Shown piece by piece: positions 13,356 through 26,796 of a stretch of DNA of 64,000 nt. The position numbers and the translations under genes were made by a program. How positions within the stretch are numbered: the stretch's first letter is position 1; each line of letters opens with the position of its first letter. A model generated the notes under the pieces. It saw only the letters and a list, made by a program, of their open reading frames with translations, ran no database searches and had not been told where the DNA came from. The stretch lies in assembly GCA_013398295.1 (NCBI GenBank), contig VZSF01000901.1, positions 155,396-219,395 of the forward strand. The letters are read 5' to 3'. The stretch is from Chionis minor. Taxonomy: Eukaryota > Chordata > Aves > Charadriiformes > Chionididae.

Positions 13356-14485
13356 CTGTAGTGTCGGGAAATCTCTTCTTCCACCTGGGTGGTAAAGTCA
13401 CATTTGGTGCATGAGTGTTCTTTGTTCTCCTTGAGCGTTAGCGGCCCCTCTGCCCCTGGCAGGGCGTTTGTTTCTGGTTTGACATCAGACGCTTGGGCTT
13501 CATGTGCATTCTCATAGTGGAGCAGGAGAACATCCACGTCGGGAGTGGAGAATGAGCACTGATGGCACTGGTGTTTGACTCTAGAGCTTCCTGTCACCCC
13601 TGGAGACAGGTGCAAAAGCAAGAGAGCACAGTGGGAACAATTACTTTTTCTGCAAGCAAATGGATAAGTAATTTCTCCAAGGTGCTTTTCTGGGCTGCAG
13701 AGGCCTCGGGGACAGAACTGACAGTGCTTAATGGTACATTTATGAATGTTGTGTAGCTGCTGATAGTGACGGAGAAGTGGGCCCACCACTATTACGTCTG
13801 GGCCATGGCTCTTTGAGTACCTAAAGTCACAGAACTGACAGTTGTAGCTTGTCACCATGCTGTCCTCTGCTCCTTTGCTAGTCAAGTCTTTCTTTTTTGC
13901 CACACTCGCACCCTTTTCTGTCTTTGTCACTAACTCCCCATCTGCATTTTTGGCTAGGTCATTCTGGTTAATGACAGATCCCCTAGAAAGCTTATCATTC
14001 AGATCTGGGTGAAGGCTTCCTGCCTGGCTTCCCCCATGCTGTTTGCTGTAATGTTCTAATAGTTTCAATGAGCTGGACGATTCACAGCTGAAACTGCAAA
14101 ATTTACACCAGTAGTAACTGGTTGTATCGGTACCATTTTGTCTAGAGGAATCTATTGGCTTGATGGGCACCGAATATCCAACTGGTGTATCATCTCCTGC
14201 TTTTACAGTGATTCTGTCTTGCCACTTCCCCAAGTCTCCAGAATCACACGGTCGAAGAGTAGGACTGGATTTATTGGAGTTTTTCTCTGAAGTTTTACCA
14301 GAATCAGAGGAGGGAAGGGCTGCTTTCATTTTGTTTGGGTGAGTCTGTAAGAAGTGTTGCTCTAGTTCAGTGGAGGAGTTGCCCATGTAGGTGAAATTGC
14401 AGAATTTGCAGCGGAAGTACTTGGTGTTGCCTTGGCAATCTGGAGTTTTCCGCCCAATTCCAATAAAGGTTCCACCTAAAGTAAC
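13356..14485 (-). CDS. TRPS1: TRPS1 large coding exon, zinc fingers 2-5 and most of 6
   Basis: The exon is 1130 nt. The acceptor is TTATTCACAG^GTTACT and the donor is CACTACAG^GTACAG. It encodes codons 310-685 plus two bases of codon 686. C2H2 fingers seen: finger 2 (C335, C338, H353, H358), finger 3 (C436, C439, H454, H459), finger 4 (C525, C528, H549, H554, with a long loop), finger 5 (C616, C619, H632, H637) and the start of finger 6 (C668, C671, H684). Between fingers 4 and 5 is a Cys/His-rich stretch at about 559-595, containing CTIKHCQFC and CSHC, that does not fit a classical finger but is conserved in the family. The linkers are Ser/Lys-rich and probably disordered. The part of TRPS1 reported to bind dynein light chain LC8 (about residues 635-819, from memory) begins here. 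Confidence 0.97.
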
Positions 14486-14699
14486 CTGTGAATAAAGAAT
14501 GAGGTCATTTTAGCTCCGCTGCAGATTTAGTCAAATAGCAAGGAAGAAAAAAAAAAAAGACAACTAGAGAGCAATTCATAAGCCTTTCATTAACCGTCAC
14601 CACCATGCGCATTTGTGCTCACACCTGTACCCTCACGTATTTAGCATTTGTTGCTAAGGATTTTGAAATGTTTCACATAGCTGAATACACATATTCCAT

Positions 14700-14780
14700 A
14701 TGAATACTACATATTTTTACTTGGGGAAACTGAGGCACGTGTATGCAACGTGATGGGAACCCAGAGTTCTCTGATAGGAC
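14700..14780 (-). mobile_element. MIR-like SINE fragment
   Basis: The phrase ACTTGGGGAAACTGAGGCAC on the plus strand is the reverse complement of the MIR core (GTGCCTCAGTTTCCCC). The flanking bases are diverged. Confidence 0.45.
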
Positions 14781-17402
14781 TATTCCTTCCTTCACTGAAT
14801 CATGTCATCGATAGAATATACAGTCGTCAGATCCCATATCCCTGAACCCTTTGACAGGAAACTTTGCTGGGAGTCTATACCCGGTGTGGAAGACAAGAAT
14901 GGGCGTTCAGTCTTTTTCTTTCAATATACTTACATGTTTTAATCATATTCATGCTTAAAAGTCTAAGAGAATTGCTTTCTAAATACGAGCAAACAAAAAT
15001 TAAATTTGAAATAACAAATTCAGTTTGCTGGATCAGATTATGACCAATTCTTATAAAGACCATTCCTACAGGAGTATCCAGTATCCACCAGGACGCCTTT
15101 TAACACAGCCATAGTGGCTGACGTCTGAAACGAAAGGCGATTTTCTCAAAGATTACTCAGTGCAGACATTCTCCAAGGAAATCTTCTGTTCTTCTCATGG
15201 ACAGAGCTCAATTGAGTAAAACAAGGATGGAAAAACTACAGTAGAAAAATGGCATGTGGCAAAGAAACCTACCACACCCAAGTCCATGACATCACTAATT
15301 TAAAAAAAAAAAAAAAAAAAAAAGGTAGGTCTACTTAACTGTTCTCAAGATCTCTGAGCAAAACGGTCTGCAGGAAGGAAACAAGGCTTCCAGGGCTTAT
15401 GTTGTTAAACCCTGTGTTCTCATAGCAGGCAGGCCAGCCCTTCCCAGGAGTGCACCACACCTGCCCGTGACATCAGGGGCAGATTTGCTGCTCCTGTACA
15501 ACTGGTTTGAGGGCCAAAGAAAGAATCTCCTTACAAAAATTGTCACCACGGCTCTACTTCTTTTCCCGAATAGTAAACAGCGTACAGCGTCCAGAAGATA
15601 ATTCCTCTTTACACCCAAAATTCAGACATCTACTCCTGTGCCATCATCCAGTCTACATCACTACATCAAGGACATGGGTGGAAGCTTCCTTGTGCCACGT
15701 TCCCAGTTTTTACACCCAAGAGATGCCTTACAGGGAATATAAAATTTCCACACAGGGTTAGATTTCCATTCTGCCAACCAGTAAGGGTATTACTACATTT
15801 CTGGAGGATTCAGTTGTAATGCATTAGGCAAATGGTGTAATTATTTTTCTTCTCCTCCTCCTCAACAGCTGTGCCACAAAGCAAGCATGTGATCACTGCT
15901 CATTCAGTATCACACCATACGGAAAGACTCAGACATACAGAGAGCATGAAATGTAAACATTTTTAAATGCATGTAATATAAATGCCTTTTAGCCATTTAG
16001 CTCAGAGAATGAGATGCTATCCTTTGTATCCCACCAGAATTGAACACGTATAGTGAGTCAATGAGTTGCTAAACCAGGATATAATGAGCTGCTGCTATTC
16101 AGCTTCCAATTCTTCTTCTTTTTTTTTTTTTTAAGAAAGCCCAATTCCTATACACTGGTTAAAACTTCTTCTTAAATAAACTGAAAATTGCTTTCTGTTT
16201 GTTTAGGAAACATATCTCATCAGGCAAATAGCTAGGGCTTAACTATAATAACATTTTCACTTAAACTGGGGCTCCAAGTTCTGGTATCAACTTGTGAACT
16301 TGGTTTTGAAGAGGTTGTTTGGAAGATGGATGCTTTAACAGAACTTCTGTACTGCAAAAGATAACTCCTTTTATTCATTTTATGGTGAGCAGTAACTGGA
16401 GACAAAGCCATGCTGAGCCTGATCCACTGACAACAGTGGGATTTGGGCATGCTCCACAGTATCTGGCACTCCAGGTCTCCATCCACACCATTTTTTCAGT
16501 GTTCAAAGTCTCAATGATGTTGGAAGATAACTAAAAGAAAGCAGTGATGGAATTACGGTAAACAAAATAACAGCAGCTCACTGTGTGATTACCTAAGTTG
16601 CAAGGTGATCTGGTTTTGCTCATTTAATTAGATACTTAGGTTTGTTCTATGCATGCACAGAAAACTGGCCAAAATGCTTTACCTTATGGGTCTCTAATGA
16701 GTAAATACATCCATTACTCTCAGCTGTCCATTCACAGAGCCTACACATAACAAACCTATTTTGCAGACATTCTGTAGACACCAGTTAGAAATTTTGAGTG
16801 ACAATAATCCCAGCTGCTGTTCATTGCTAATTACTTTTACTTCTGAACACTGGAAAAACATATTATTAGTACTAGCATTTTGTACAATGGTCTGTAAATC
16901 ACAGTATTTCGGTAACTTGTGTTAATCCTGCTCGGTGGCCTACATAGCAAATCTGTGTGCAATGCTAATACACCCTTCTCTGCATCACAAGAGGATGAAA
17001 CAGAACTAAGTATTCTCACCCTATTTGTGTTAACTTGTTGCAATGGAGCAGGGGAGACACAACCTTTAGAGCACTGGAAAGTAACTGATTATCCATTATT
17101 GGGCTGGCATTTCCCGGACTACCCTGCCACAATTCAAAAGAATGTCTCCTATTAGGAGAGCACGTACATGAAAGGTAACACAGGGTCATCTTAATGTTAT
17201 TACACTCAAAAGCCATTTTTCATGCATAACAAAACCTACAGAAAGCCTCCTTGGGAGTCATCAGGTAAAGAGAAATGAAGAAAATGGCTTCCATGCAACG
17301 GCACTGGGAGAAGCACTTGAAGTGACAGCATAAACCAAAACTGTTTTAGCTTGCAGCTAGCCAAATTTGGAAGAAGCCTACAGATTTGCGGGACTGTTTG
17401 GA

Positions 17403-17432
17403 TTCACAGAATCACAGAATCATTTAGGCTGG
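17403..17432 (-). mobile_element. Short CR1 3'-end relic
   Basis: TTCACAGAATCACAGAATCA followed by TTTAGGCTGGA reads on the minus strand like the 3' terminus of an avian CR1 copy (TCCAGCCTAAATGATTCTGTGATTCTGTG). Similarity stops after about 30 bp, so this is either a heavily truncated copy or a relic. Confidence 0.4.
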
Positions 17433-20400
17433 ATTCGTGCACTCTGCTCAGATCTTGGCTTGAGTTTCAGATTTTTCAGTTATATATCATATCTCTACGC
17501 CCAGGCACCAAACTCCTCCTTCACTGGCTATGTAATTGTCCTTAACCTCCTGCTCTCTCTGACCTGCCCCAGAAAGATGAAAAATAGAGAAAGGGAAAAG
17601 AAATATATATCTAGCTTAGAAACCAATATCTGCATTTCTGCGTGGTGTCAGGAGTGAGAGGTTCTAGTATTCATTCCTGTATTTCATTCTGATCCCAGCA
17701 AAACCCAGTCCCCTGCTTCGACCTGACAGAGTTATATTTTCTTAAGCAGATGCTCCTCCCCAATATAAAGCAGAAGTATTAAACAAAAGCCATGCTAAAA
17801 TTCTGCAATTCTGTTACAGGAGTGGAGTCCAAAGTGCCAGCTGACATAACCAGTGGCAGTCACACATACAGGTACAGCTTGCACTGGAAATGTAAGAGCA
17901 CCTATAGGTCAACAGTTCCCTCAATATGCACAGAAGAAAATTCCTCTTCATAATTCTCTTTTTAAAGGGAAGCTAACATACAAGGCATCTGTTTGGACTG
18001 GGGAAACCTCATTTAGTTCTTTCCTTCACTGTCACTTGCTTGTGAGACCTTATTCCTGCAGCACCTCAATTATGGCAATATAGTTGGTATTCTTATGCTG
18101 TATAGAGAAAGACAGATATCAGAACGAGTTCTCCATTACTGCGCTCGAGATGGTTACACCAATATTCTTCAAAAATTGCTCTTCACAGCTACGTTTCAGT
18201 TTGGGATTAAATTGAAACATATTTCACAGTAAGACTCCCTGAAACTCAAAACTTTAACCATTAAAATCATTCATTAATGGGGAAAACTATCAAAATCTAG
18301 AAGACAGGTGAAGAATTTACCACAAGGATCGAAGTTCATGTGTTAATACAACTAAGCCATCTCCTCAAACACCACGCACATTTCCAAAAATAGCCAGAAA
18401 GAGGAGAAAAGATAACACAATAATTGACAATGTTTCAAGATGTACTCGCTAAAGCATGTTGGCAAGTACTTCAACAAAGCTGTGTAATTGCACTATATGT
18501 TTCCAACAGATACGTCTGTATTACCTTAATTAGTCAGACCAAAACCAGTGATTTCATGGAATACACAGACCTGGGCAAGGAGAGATACTTTCTGCTTTTG
18601 GGGGGGTTTTTTAATGTCTTTAACCCACCCTTGATCCAAATGCTACCCTACTCTATTCTCCCACCTCCTTTTTGAAGTTCAATTCTAAATCTTATTACAC
18701 CAAAGCAGCTTAAAAATACTGCTTACAGGAAATAAAAAAAAATTACCAGGAAGACAAAGTCTGCCAGCTCCCATAATCATATGTTTCATAAAGAAAATTC
18801 CACCAGCAGAAACGAGTGGCCTATACCCACGTAAGAGATTCAACCGCAAGGCTTACGTGCACAGCGTAAAGCTGCCTTTGACCCCTGGCTTCTTCTGCAA
18901 CGACTGATTAGAAGCTAGATCAACCATCTGAATTGAAACATCAAACATTAATAACTCCTCTTTTTTTGATTACCTGGGTTACATCTTTGGCTAATCAGGA
19001 GGTGAAAGGCTCCAGATCCCTTACCCATCTCCTGAGCCATCCAGTCTGCCTTTGCCAATTACTCTTAATCTTCTAATCCTAAAATATTTTCTAATGCTCT
19101 TGTTTATTCATTTGCTTTGTGCAATATAGCATCCAGAACATTTTAACCATCCCACATTTATGAAGTTCTTCGTGTCGTGCAGGCCAGAACAGATTCCTGG
19201 CTTTCATGCAAGTTTGTGTAACACCACCCAGTTCTCTAACCTCCACTATGGAGAACTCACTCCCTCTCACTTGCTCTCTCTCTGCATGTAAAACTAGGCT
19301 AATCTTCAGAGTATATTCTTAAAACTATTTACCATACTGTGATTAACTTACTGGTAGATACAACTGTTGCACAAGTGAGGCAAAGACTAAGGGCAAGCTC
19401 CTGGCTTTCTGGGCTATTTGTATTTACCAAAACAAGAAAGCAAACTATTGGCTCACATTCATTCAAGATGACTGTATCTTCTCAAGATTTGTTCTGTTGC
19501 CATTGAAGCCAGTATGGCTTTTGACAGGCAGACTTAAAAGGTATTTTTAAGACAAAGACTGTGACAGAACAATAGCAGGACTTAAATTAAGGCCAGAAGA
19601 CCAGATGTGCAAAACCAACAAAAGTAAAGAACACAAAATAAAGACTTTCATTTGCTAGTTAATGCTAGCAGACTAATACCTAGCACCTAAAAGAAGCATC
19701 ATGCCTTCTATTCTCTCTCTCTATAGACAAAATTTCCAGACAGTTCCTTGACTACTGTAAACTCAAAGTCTCGCAGACTTTGAGGCAAACTTGCACTGAT
19801 TTACACCAGAACAAAACCTAGCTGTTCTACTTTTTCCCCAGCAACTTTATTTTTAAGCTCTTACCATTTCTGTGGGATAGCTTAACAGTTTATATCTTTA
19901 AATAAATCCATGACTATTACTAATCTCAACAACTTTCTTCATTAACCTTTCTTCAAACACTACCACATATCCTTGGCATAAAGATATTAACACGTAAACA
20001 ACTTTGTCTTGAAGGCTGTGAATATACATCACGTCAGTTGTTCCACAGAAACTGCCCATCTGAGTGCTTTAATTTGAGGGTAGAGTATCTCTCACTGAAA
20101 GAAAGCTAAAATAGCTCATTTCTGTCACAGAGCAAGTGAATGTTCTAAGGCACTTACTATTTAGCAGCTGACATGCTGTAAATCACTGCATATCATTCTG
20201 AATAGTAAACTCGCTAATTCCTCCAAAGAAACAACATCAAGAACTTCTACATATAAATCATTACTTATAAGCTACAGTCAATACAGAATTTAGATGCCTA
20301 CAAGACCATACGTGCTTTTTCATATATTTTTATACATGTGTATGCACATATAGATGAAAAAAGCACATACATGTTTATAAATACACAAAAGCTCGTGCAT

Positions 20401-23400
20401 GTGAATGTATATATACGTTTGTTTTACCACCATCCATTCCTCCACCTGCCACCATTTCTTTTTCATGTCTGTGGTTTAAAAGAGATGACTGATCCCTGTG
20501 TTTGGTGTGACTCTTTCAGCGTGCAAAGCAGTCTCCAAGCCTGATCATGACCCAGAAGTAAGACTCAAAATAAACAGGTATGCCCACATGCAGGGGTAAC
20601 ACCCAAGATAGCTTGACAGCCTTCAGTTCCAACAGGGAAGTCTCCAGAGAGAGTCCACAACACAGCTGACAGATGAAACGGGCCTTCTGGAACATTTTCT
20701 ATTTCTAACACACCCTTCAAAATCTATCATGACACAATCTAGTCCAGGAGATCAGGATACGTCATATCCAGCAATAGTCGGTCAGCTTATTTAGATCCAA
20801 TTCCTGGTTTAGGGACAATTGACCTAAAGTCAGTAAGACCAACAATATAAAATTTGGATCCATTTGTCTAAGCATGTGAGGAAAATTAATTTCATTCACA
20901 TACATGTTTTTATCTACTCACGTCAACTAGTTATGTATCCCTGCCACCTTATAGGAAGCTCATTTGATGACAAAGGTGAACTCTAAGAAGGATTGATTTG
21001 TCACCAATACAAAAGCAAATGCTATACTTGTCTATGCCTCCAGTCTAGATTCTCACTGTTCTGCAACCTTTGCCAAAACCATCAAAAACACAGAGGAAAC
21101 CCTAAACAAGAGAAGGGATGCCAATTATGTCTTTACCCCTACAGACCCCCTACAGCTTTTCTAGTCTTACCTTCACGGCTTCACATTCAGTCAAATTGCT
21201 AATATAAAAGCAGAGGATAAAAAGCAGAAGCTACTAATAGTAAAACCACTTTTTCTCATTCACCTGAATCCCAGTTAGACCAGACTTTAATTATAAGTTA
21301 TATTACTAGTCACACACTTCTAAAGTGAGAACAGAAAAGCTGCCAGATTTGATATACTGAAATCCAGAATGCTAAAAAACACACATACATAACTTTGTGT
21401 AGGCACATGGAGCTCATCACTGATCTATAAAGGAGACAAAAGGAAGAGCTGTGTGCATTCTGCACGGGTGGGCACTTCTGCCACTTTCTAGGACACTTTC
21501 TAGGACGGCCTGGTAGCTGGACATCCAGAAGGGCTTCCAGTTGCTGTGAAAATCCTGGAAAAGTTGTTACCCATAGTTATATAAGACAAAGGATTAGGCT
21601 GAGTGGTATGGAGCAACTCTTAGAAAATTGGATGTCTAGAACCATGAAAGAAAAAAATCCACCGCCAATCTCTCAGTCTGTGGGGTAGTTCAATAATGTA
21701 ATACTTCTTTGGGGTTTTTTTTCCCTGGACTCATTGAAATAAAATCAAGAAACTTCTGGATGGCTTTTAACAGCCCATGGCTTTTCAGAAACTTGTCATC
21801 TTATATGGCACTCTAGTATCTAAACCCATGAAACAAGCAAAATAAGAAGGCTGGATTAAAAAAAAAAAAATCACTTCTTAGTACTTTTCGACAGGAGTCT
21901 GAATCTTTCTAATGGCTGAACATAAGAGGAGGTAGGATTTGTGACAGTAAGTTCCAGAACCAGGGCCATGCTGAGCAGGAAGCTCCTCAAAGGTAACACA
22001 CACAATGTGAAGCTGCCTGGAGTCCATGGTAAGAACTGCTGAGCACTGCAGTATGTCTTTACTCCAGCCTGCGCGAACACCCTTGGGACATGCCATCTGA
22101 AACCCTCACCTGAATGCAGACGTTCCTGTCCTTTCTTTGAGGGACACTGTTTTCTTTTAAAATGTATCAGGAAATGGGGTCAGGCTCCCTTTTATACAAT
22201 AGCCTAATGGTTTGAACACTTGTTCAGGAAACAGGAAAAGTAGGTTCCTTTCCTTGCTCTGTCAGAGGGGATCCAAGCCCACTTCTTCTCCCTCACTGGA
22301 CAATGTCCTACCCCTTAGCGATAAGCTGGTGTGTGGAAGACAGCACTCTCCAGCCCTTCAGCTGAAGCTGTCCCACTCGCTGCTCATAAAAAAATCTGGG
22401 AACACAAAAAAAAAAAAAGACTCCTGCCTACTTGCCAGCCACTTGCCTGTCTCCTGACCTTTCCATACTTTACATTAAATAGTCATTAGATCAAACACAG
22501 AAGGAGACTTAATCGTACAATAGCAAAGCAATGGTTTTCAGTACCACAGCTCTTAGCCACCTGAATTTTACTTTAAGTCTTTAGATCCAGTCTGAAGTCT
22601 ACTGCTGCAGGCAAATCCACAAAGCCATACACAGCCTAAAACATCCAGGAAGAAAAAGCTGCTTAGAGAGATTGATCAATTAACTTAATGTGAAGAAAAA
22701 GTAATGAGGGGCATCAGCGAAAGTCTATCCACTGAACTCACTTCAAATATTATTCTGATAAAAGCAATAAAGCTGATTAACACATTCTCTGGGAATTCAG
22801 AGATGTGTTAGCAAATGTTTTCTGAAATCTGTAATCAGATCAAGTAAAAATCTACACAGTGGTAAGGCCAGAAAGCTTGGATTATTTACACAGTTCCCAG
22901 CCAAATCCTGCTTAGGTACTACAGAACACAGTCCCAACATTTGCGTACCTGGATGTGAAGCCAAACGCGTATCCCTACTGTTTTGCTGATTGCACTACAA
23001 AAAAACCTCTAAAAGCTGGGTTTAGGGTTGGGGAGGTTCATCTGGGGAGAAGGGAGGGGGATGAGTTTTCTAGGACAGACTTCACTTCTGTGGTATAAGT
23101 CCTAAAACGCATTTGATTTCTTCCTTCCAAGCCCTTGGCAAATGGACCACATGCCTATCTATGTGCAGACAGGAGAGCAGATACTGGCTGTTTTCTGCAG
23201 TCAGATGTTTTTCCATTGTTTTTTGTCTTGTTTTTGTTATGAATGCAAACTATGGGGCTCAATAGCATCCCTCACTACTACAAATCTTCATATACTGTGG
23301 TCTCTGACTGACCACTGCGAGCCAGATCAAAGCCTGTCAGCTTCATCCTCTGGCTTCTGTGCCCAGCTCTCTGGCCTGAGACCATAAATCCATCAATAAC

Positions 23401-25867
23401 TTCCACCCCAGCTACAACAGAACAGTTTGTTAAGTGCAAGGGGATCAATAAATCAGACCTTAAGCCCAGTCCACTCCTATTTCAGGTTAATTACAAAGGG
23501 ATTATTTTCTTTTCCAGTACCTATACAAAATACTATTGTTTAGATGAACCAATTATTCAGGTTCAGTTCCCTTTTCGTGTTACACAGGAGTTTGACTGAA
23601 CCAATTTTAACCGGAGCCCAAATCGATACGATCCCTTGATGCGGCAGGAGATGCCAGCCGTTCAGACGCCTGAGAAAAATCCCCTCCAAAATGGGACATA
23701 GTAGCAATATAAACATGTGTGGGTGCAAAGGGGATTTTCAAACGTTCTTTTACTGTGTTTGTGAATCTTACAAAGCTGCTCTGTATCGGGAGTGGGGGCG
23801 GAGAAAGCATAAAAATATTAATCAGTTACTTATCTTCTGACATGTTCTGGATCAACATCTGGTGCATGTGCAAGTGATGAAGTATGGCATTTGGCACCAA
23901 AGCTTATTTAATCTTCTCTTCCCAAATTGGGCAGGGAAAATTAGCACTCTTAAAAATTAAGTTTCCAGATCCAATTTTTTTTTCTTTAAAATAAATTGCC
24001 AACATTGTATAGGCTGTCTGTTCTATTTTGGAAAATGTTTTTCGTCTGAGAAAAGACTGATCTTAAGTAGATTATCTATGGGCTGTTTCCTACCGCTTTT
24101 TGTCTCCCCTGCAGTATCTTACTGCCAGGGTTTAGTAGACAAGTATAGTCTAGGTTCAGCTGTTTTATTTCTACTTCTATCAGTTCAAACTGAGATAGCT
24201 CACACATCTGTTTTATTTCTGAACACACTGCATAGGAAAAGTGTCCAGCTCATTCTAATCAAGCATAAACTTTCCTATAAATAACTAAGGACCTAACGAA
24301 ACAATTGTTTGGAGGAAATGAAAGTGTGTTTAGAAACTCAAATTCCTCTATACTGTATGCCTGAGCTGTTCCAGTTTGAATGTCTTCCTGACAGCATGGA
24401 TCAGTTGCTCTAAGATGCTGTCCCCAGAGTCAGCAAACTGAAACTATAGCAGGAAATCCAGGTATTAACATCATACTATGTGCTAATTATAAACCATCAT
24501 TTCACATTCTGACATTATTCACTTCTAACCTCTTTTAACTAAATCACGTATTTGCTTTCTAATCACAGTTGACAGGAGAGAGTGTCTGACACAAGACAGT
24601 GAAGTGATCTTTTAATAAGACAGCAGTTCAAAGATTGCAGCTTTTACACATAGTAACGACCTTAGTTTGATTTGCGGCTCCACAAAGAAGCTGTAGAGTT
24701 TCTGAAAAAAGAGGAAAAGTTTAAATCACTTTAAAAGCTTTGAGTTCCTGACTTGTGTTTCGGTTCCAGCTTCTTACTTGAAGTAAGATGTTAGCCATCT
24801 TAACCTGTTTTGCAAAATTTCTTTCACATAGCTAAAGTCTCTGCAGGCATTACTAAGTATTTTCCACCTTCTACCTTTTTATTTTAACATATTCTAAGTT
24901 TTGTCTGGTGATTAGCACCAGGTGGGACATCATGTCCCATGCAAACATACACTTGAAATTGGATGCACATTTAAACTCATTTTGTATGCGAACTTTGTTA
25001 CTTCTTTTTTACCTTAAAATCTGAATTTTTATATCATAGCATATTGAGGTATCCTACTGCATCTCTTGGCTCACTCACGAGAGGATTTATTTTTTTAAAA
25101 GCAGCATCTTTTTTTTTAACTAATTAAATATTAGCTGATAAACTGACAAAGACTCCATGAAAAACCTTCTGAGTCCACTCTTTCACGATAAAAATAAGAC
25201 TTAGGTTTTTTACAGGAGTATCTGTATTTTTTTTTTCCCTGCTCCAACTAGATGAGAAAATGACTGAGGCAATAGTCCTTTCCTTGCATGCTCACTAACA
25301 TGAAGGACAGCATGGATTACTGTTACTTTTTGAAATGTTTTAAATACGCATTGTGTTTCCTGTTTTTCTGGCACTAGACAACTTCAGAGTTGCCAAGACT
25401 TGCCATTTATTTTATCTTAATAAAGAATCAATAAGCCAAATCTTGACTCGCGGCAGCTGATAATTTAGGATTACATTTTTAATTTCCAGCTGCTGTCTTT
25501 TGTCTGTCTGGTTGTTATTTTTCATTATTATTTGCTCTTTTCTTTCAGTGACAGCGAATCCTTCAGATATGATTACCAATTCAGCAATTTGCCTGTTTGC
25601 TGAATAAGATCTTTTGCCGTTGACTACCACAACGACTAAATCGTACACAGAAATATCACTGGTCAAAAAGCCAAGCACTCCTCTACTGTACAAGATGCTC
25701 AGCAGACCTGCAGAAAGCCTGGCTAGAACAGACCAAAACAGTTCTTAAGGTTTAAGCAGGTTAAATGAAGTACTTGGTATCACGTAAGTAGGAGCGGCTT
25801 TGCAAATAATCGCCTTTGCAGTTGAGGAGGCAGTTAGCAGAAGCGGGGAGGCTGGGAAAATACAAAC

Positions 25868-26796
25868 CTGCACATCGTAAGTTCCATTTAACAAGACAGG
25901 CCTCTGGGAATTGATGTCCTGCAGCACTCCTGAAAGCACAGTGCGGTTGACTTTCTGGAAGTCTTTGGAGTGGCTGAATTGCACCATGTTGTGGAGAGCC
26001 AAAATTTTAGTGTCGAGCTCAGCATCCTGCCTGGTGCGGTTGTGCAGTCCTAGGTGGTACTTGCGGAAGTGTTTGATGAGATCTGTGGGGTCGTTCCCAT
26101 AGTAACCGTATCCACAGATGTTGCATTTGAAGTCCTGAAGCTCTGGAGACAGAGGCGCCGTATCTGGGTTATCATTTACCAACAAATCTGCTTTAGATTT
26201 GTTCAGCCTTAAACCCCCATCTGAAGGCACTTGTGGGTTTTTTGAGGCCATGGGGACTGGGCTTGAGCCTTGGCCATCGGTTTGACCACTTTGCACTTGC
26301 ACTGCTTCATCTGAAGCTTTTGGCGACATCTGATGCTCCTCATTTGTCTCCGCTGCATCTCCTGACGGGGTACAGACCACATCTTGGGTGTCATCTGCAT
26401 CTGATTTTTGAGGAGACTTCAAGGGCTCACAGATTCCCCCAACAGCTGGAGATGAGAAAGCCAGCATATTTCTGTCTGTCACCTCATCATGAGGGAAGGA
26501 TGGAACATTTCCTCCCTTATTGTGGCTTTCATAATTGAAGCCAGCCTTTTCACTCAGCACTGAGCTTTTCAAGTCCTTTTTAATGCTGGAAGATGGCTCT
26601 TGGACATGCGTGCAAAGTTCCTCCTTGTTATTTAACTCTGCCGCATCACCCTGGTCAGTGTTTTCTTGCATCTGCTCTGCGGAAAATTCTTTTTTCCTTC
26701 CAGACTCTTCACTTTCAGTACCTGTAGACTCAAGGGTCTGTACCTCACCTTCACTAGCAACGTTTCTTAGAGGGGGGTTCTTTTTCCGGACCATAT
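25868..26796 (-). CDS. TRPS1: TRPS1 coding exon with short-isoform start and zinc finger 1
   Basis: The exon is 929 nt. The acceptor is CTGTGGTAG^ATATGG, preceded by an unusually long T-rich tract. The donor is GTGCAG^GTTTGT. The first two bases complete the Asn codon of the long isoform; ATG at 26794 then begins [12 protein letters not shown], codons 1-309 ending at Gln. The first 215 residues are acidic, Ser-rich and probably disordered. The [10 protein letters not shown] stretch leads into C2H2 finger 1, with C224, C227, H242 and H247. Residues 250-309 ([10 protein letters not shown]...LNGTYDVQ) are near-identical to mammalian TRPS1 as I recall it. The reading frame would stay open past the donor into PAS-like nonsense, but the next exon restores the family sequence exactly, which fixes the splice site. 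Confidence 0.97.

Larger units (their letters stand above)
14486..25867 (-). other. TRPS1: TRPS1 intron between the finger 1 exon and the finger 2-6 exon
   Basis: This is an 11,382-bp phase-0 intron. It is AT-rich. It holds a 22-base A tract near 15302, a MIR-like fragment near 14700-14780, an amniote repeat fragment near 16408-16450 and another near 19775-19812, a 30-bp antisense CR1 tail at 17403-17432, and a possible tRNA-like SINE head near 22190-22320. No coding exon could be supported in either strand. Confidence 0.8.

Noticed and set aside
22190..22320. tRNA-derived SINE head (TTTGAACACTTGTTCAGGAAAC...)
   Set aside because: It vaguely resembles a tRNA-like SINE head, but no clear A and B boxes with correct spacing could be shown, and there is no cloverleaf tRNA.
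25745..25867. Open frame running past the donor of the MVRKK exon to a stop at 25745
   Set aside because: The family sequence continues instead in the next exon ([11 protein letters not shown]), and a consensus GT donor sits at 25866-25867, so the extra residues are intronic.
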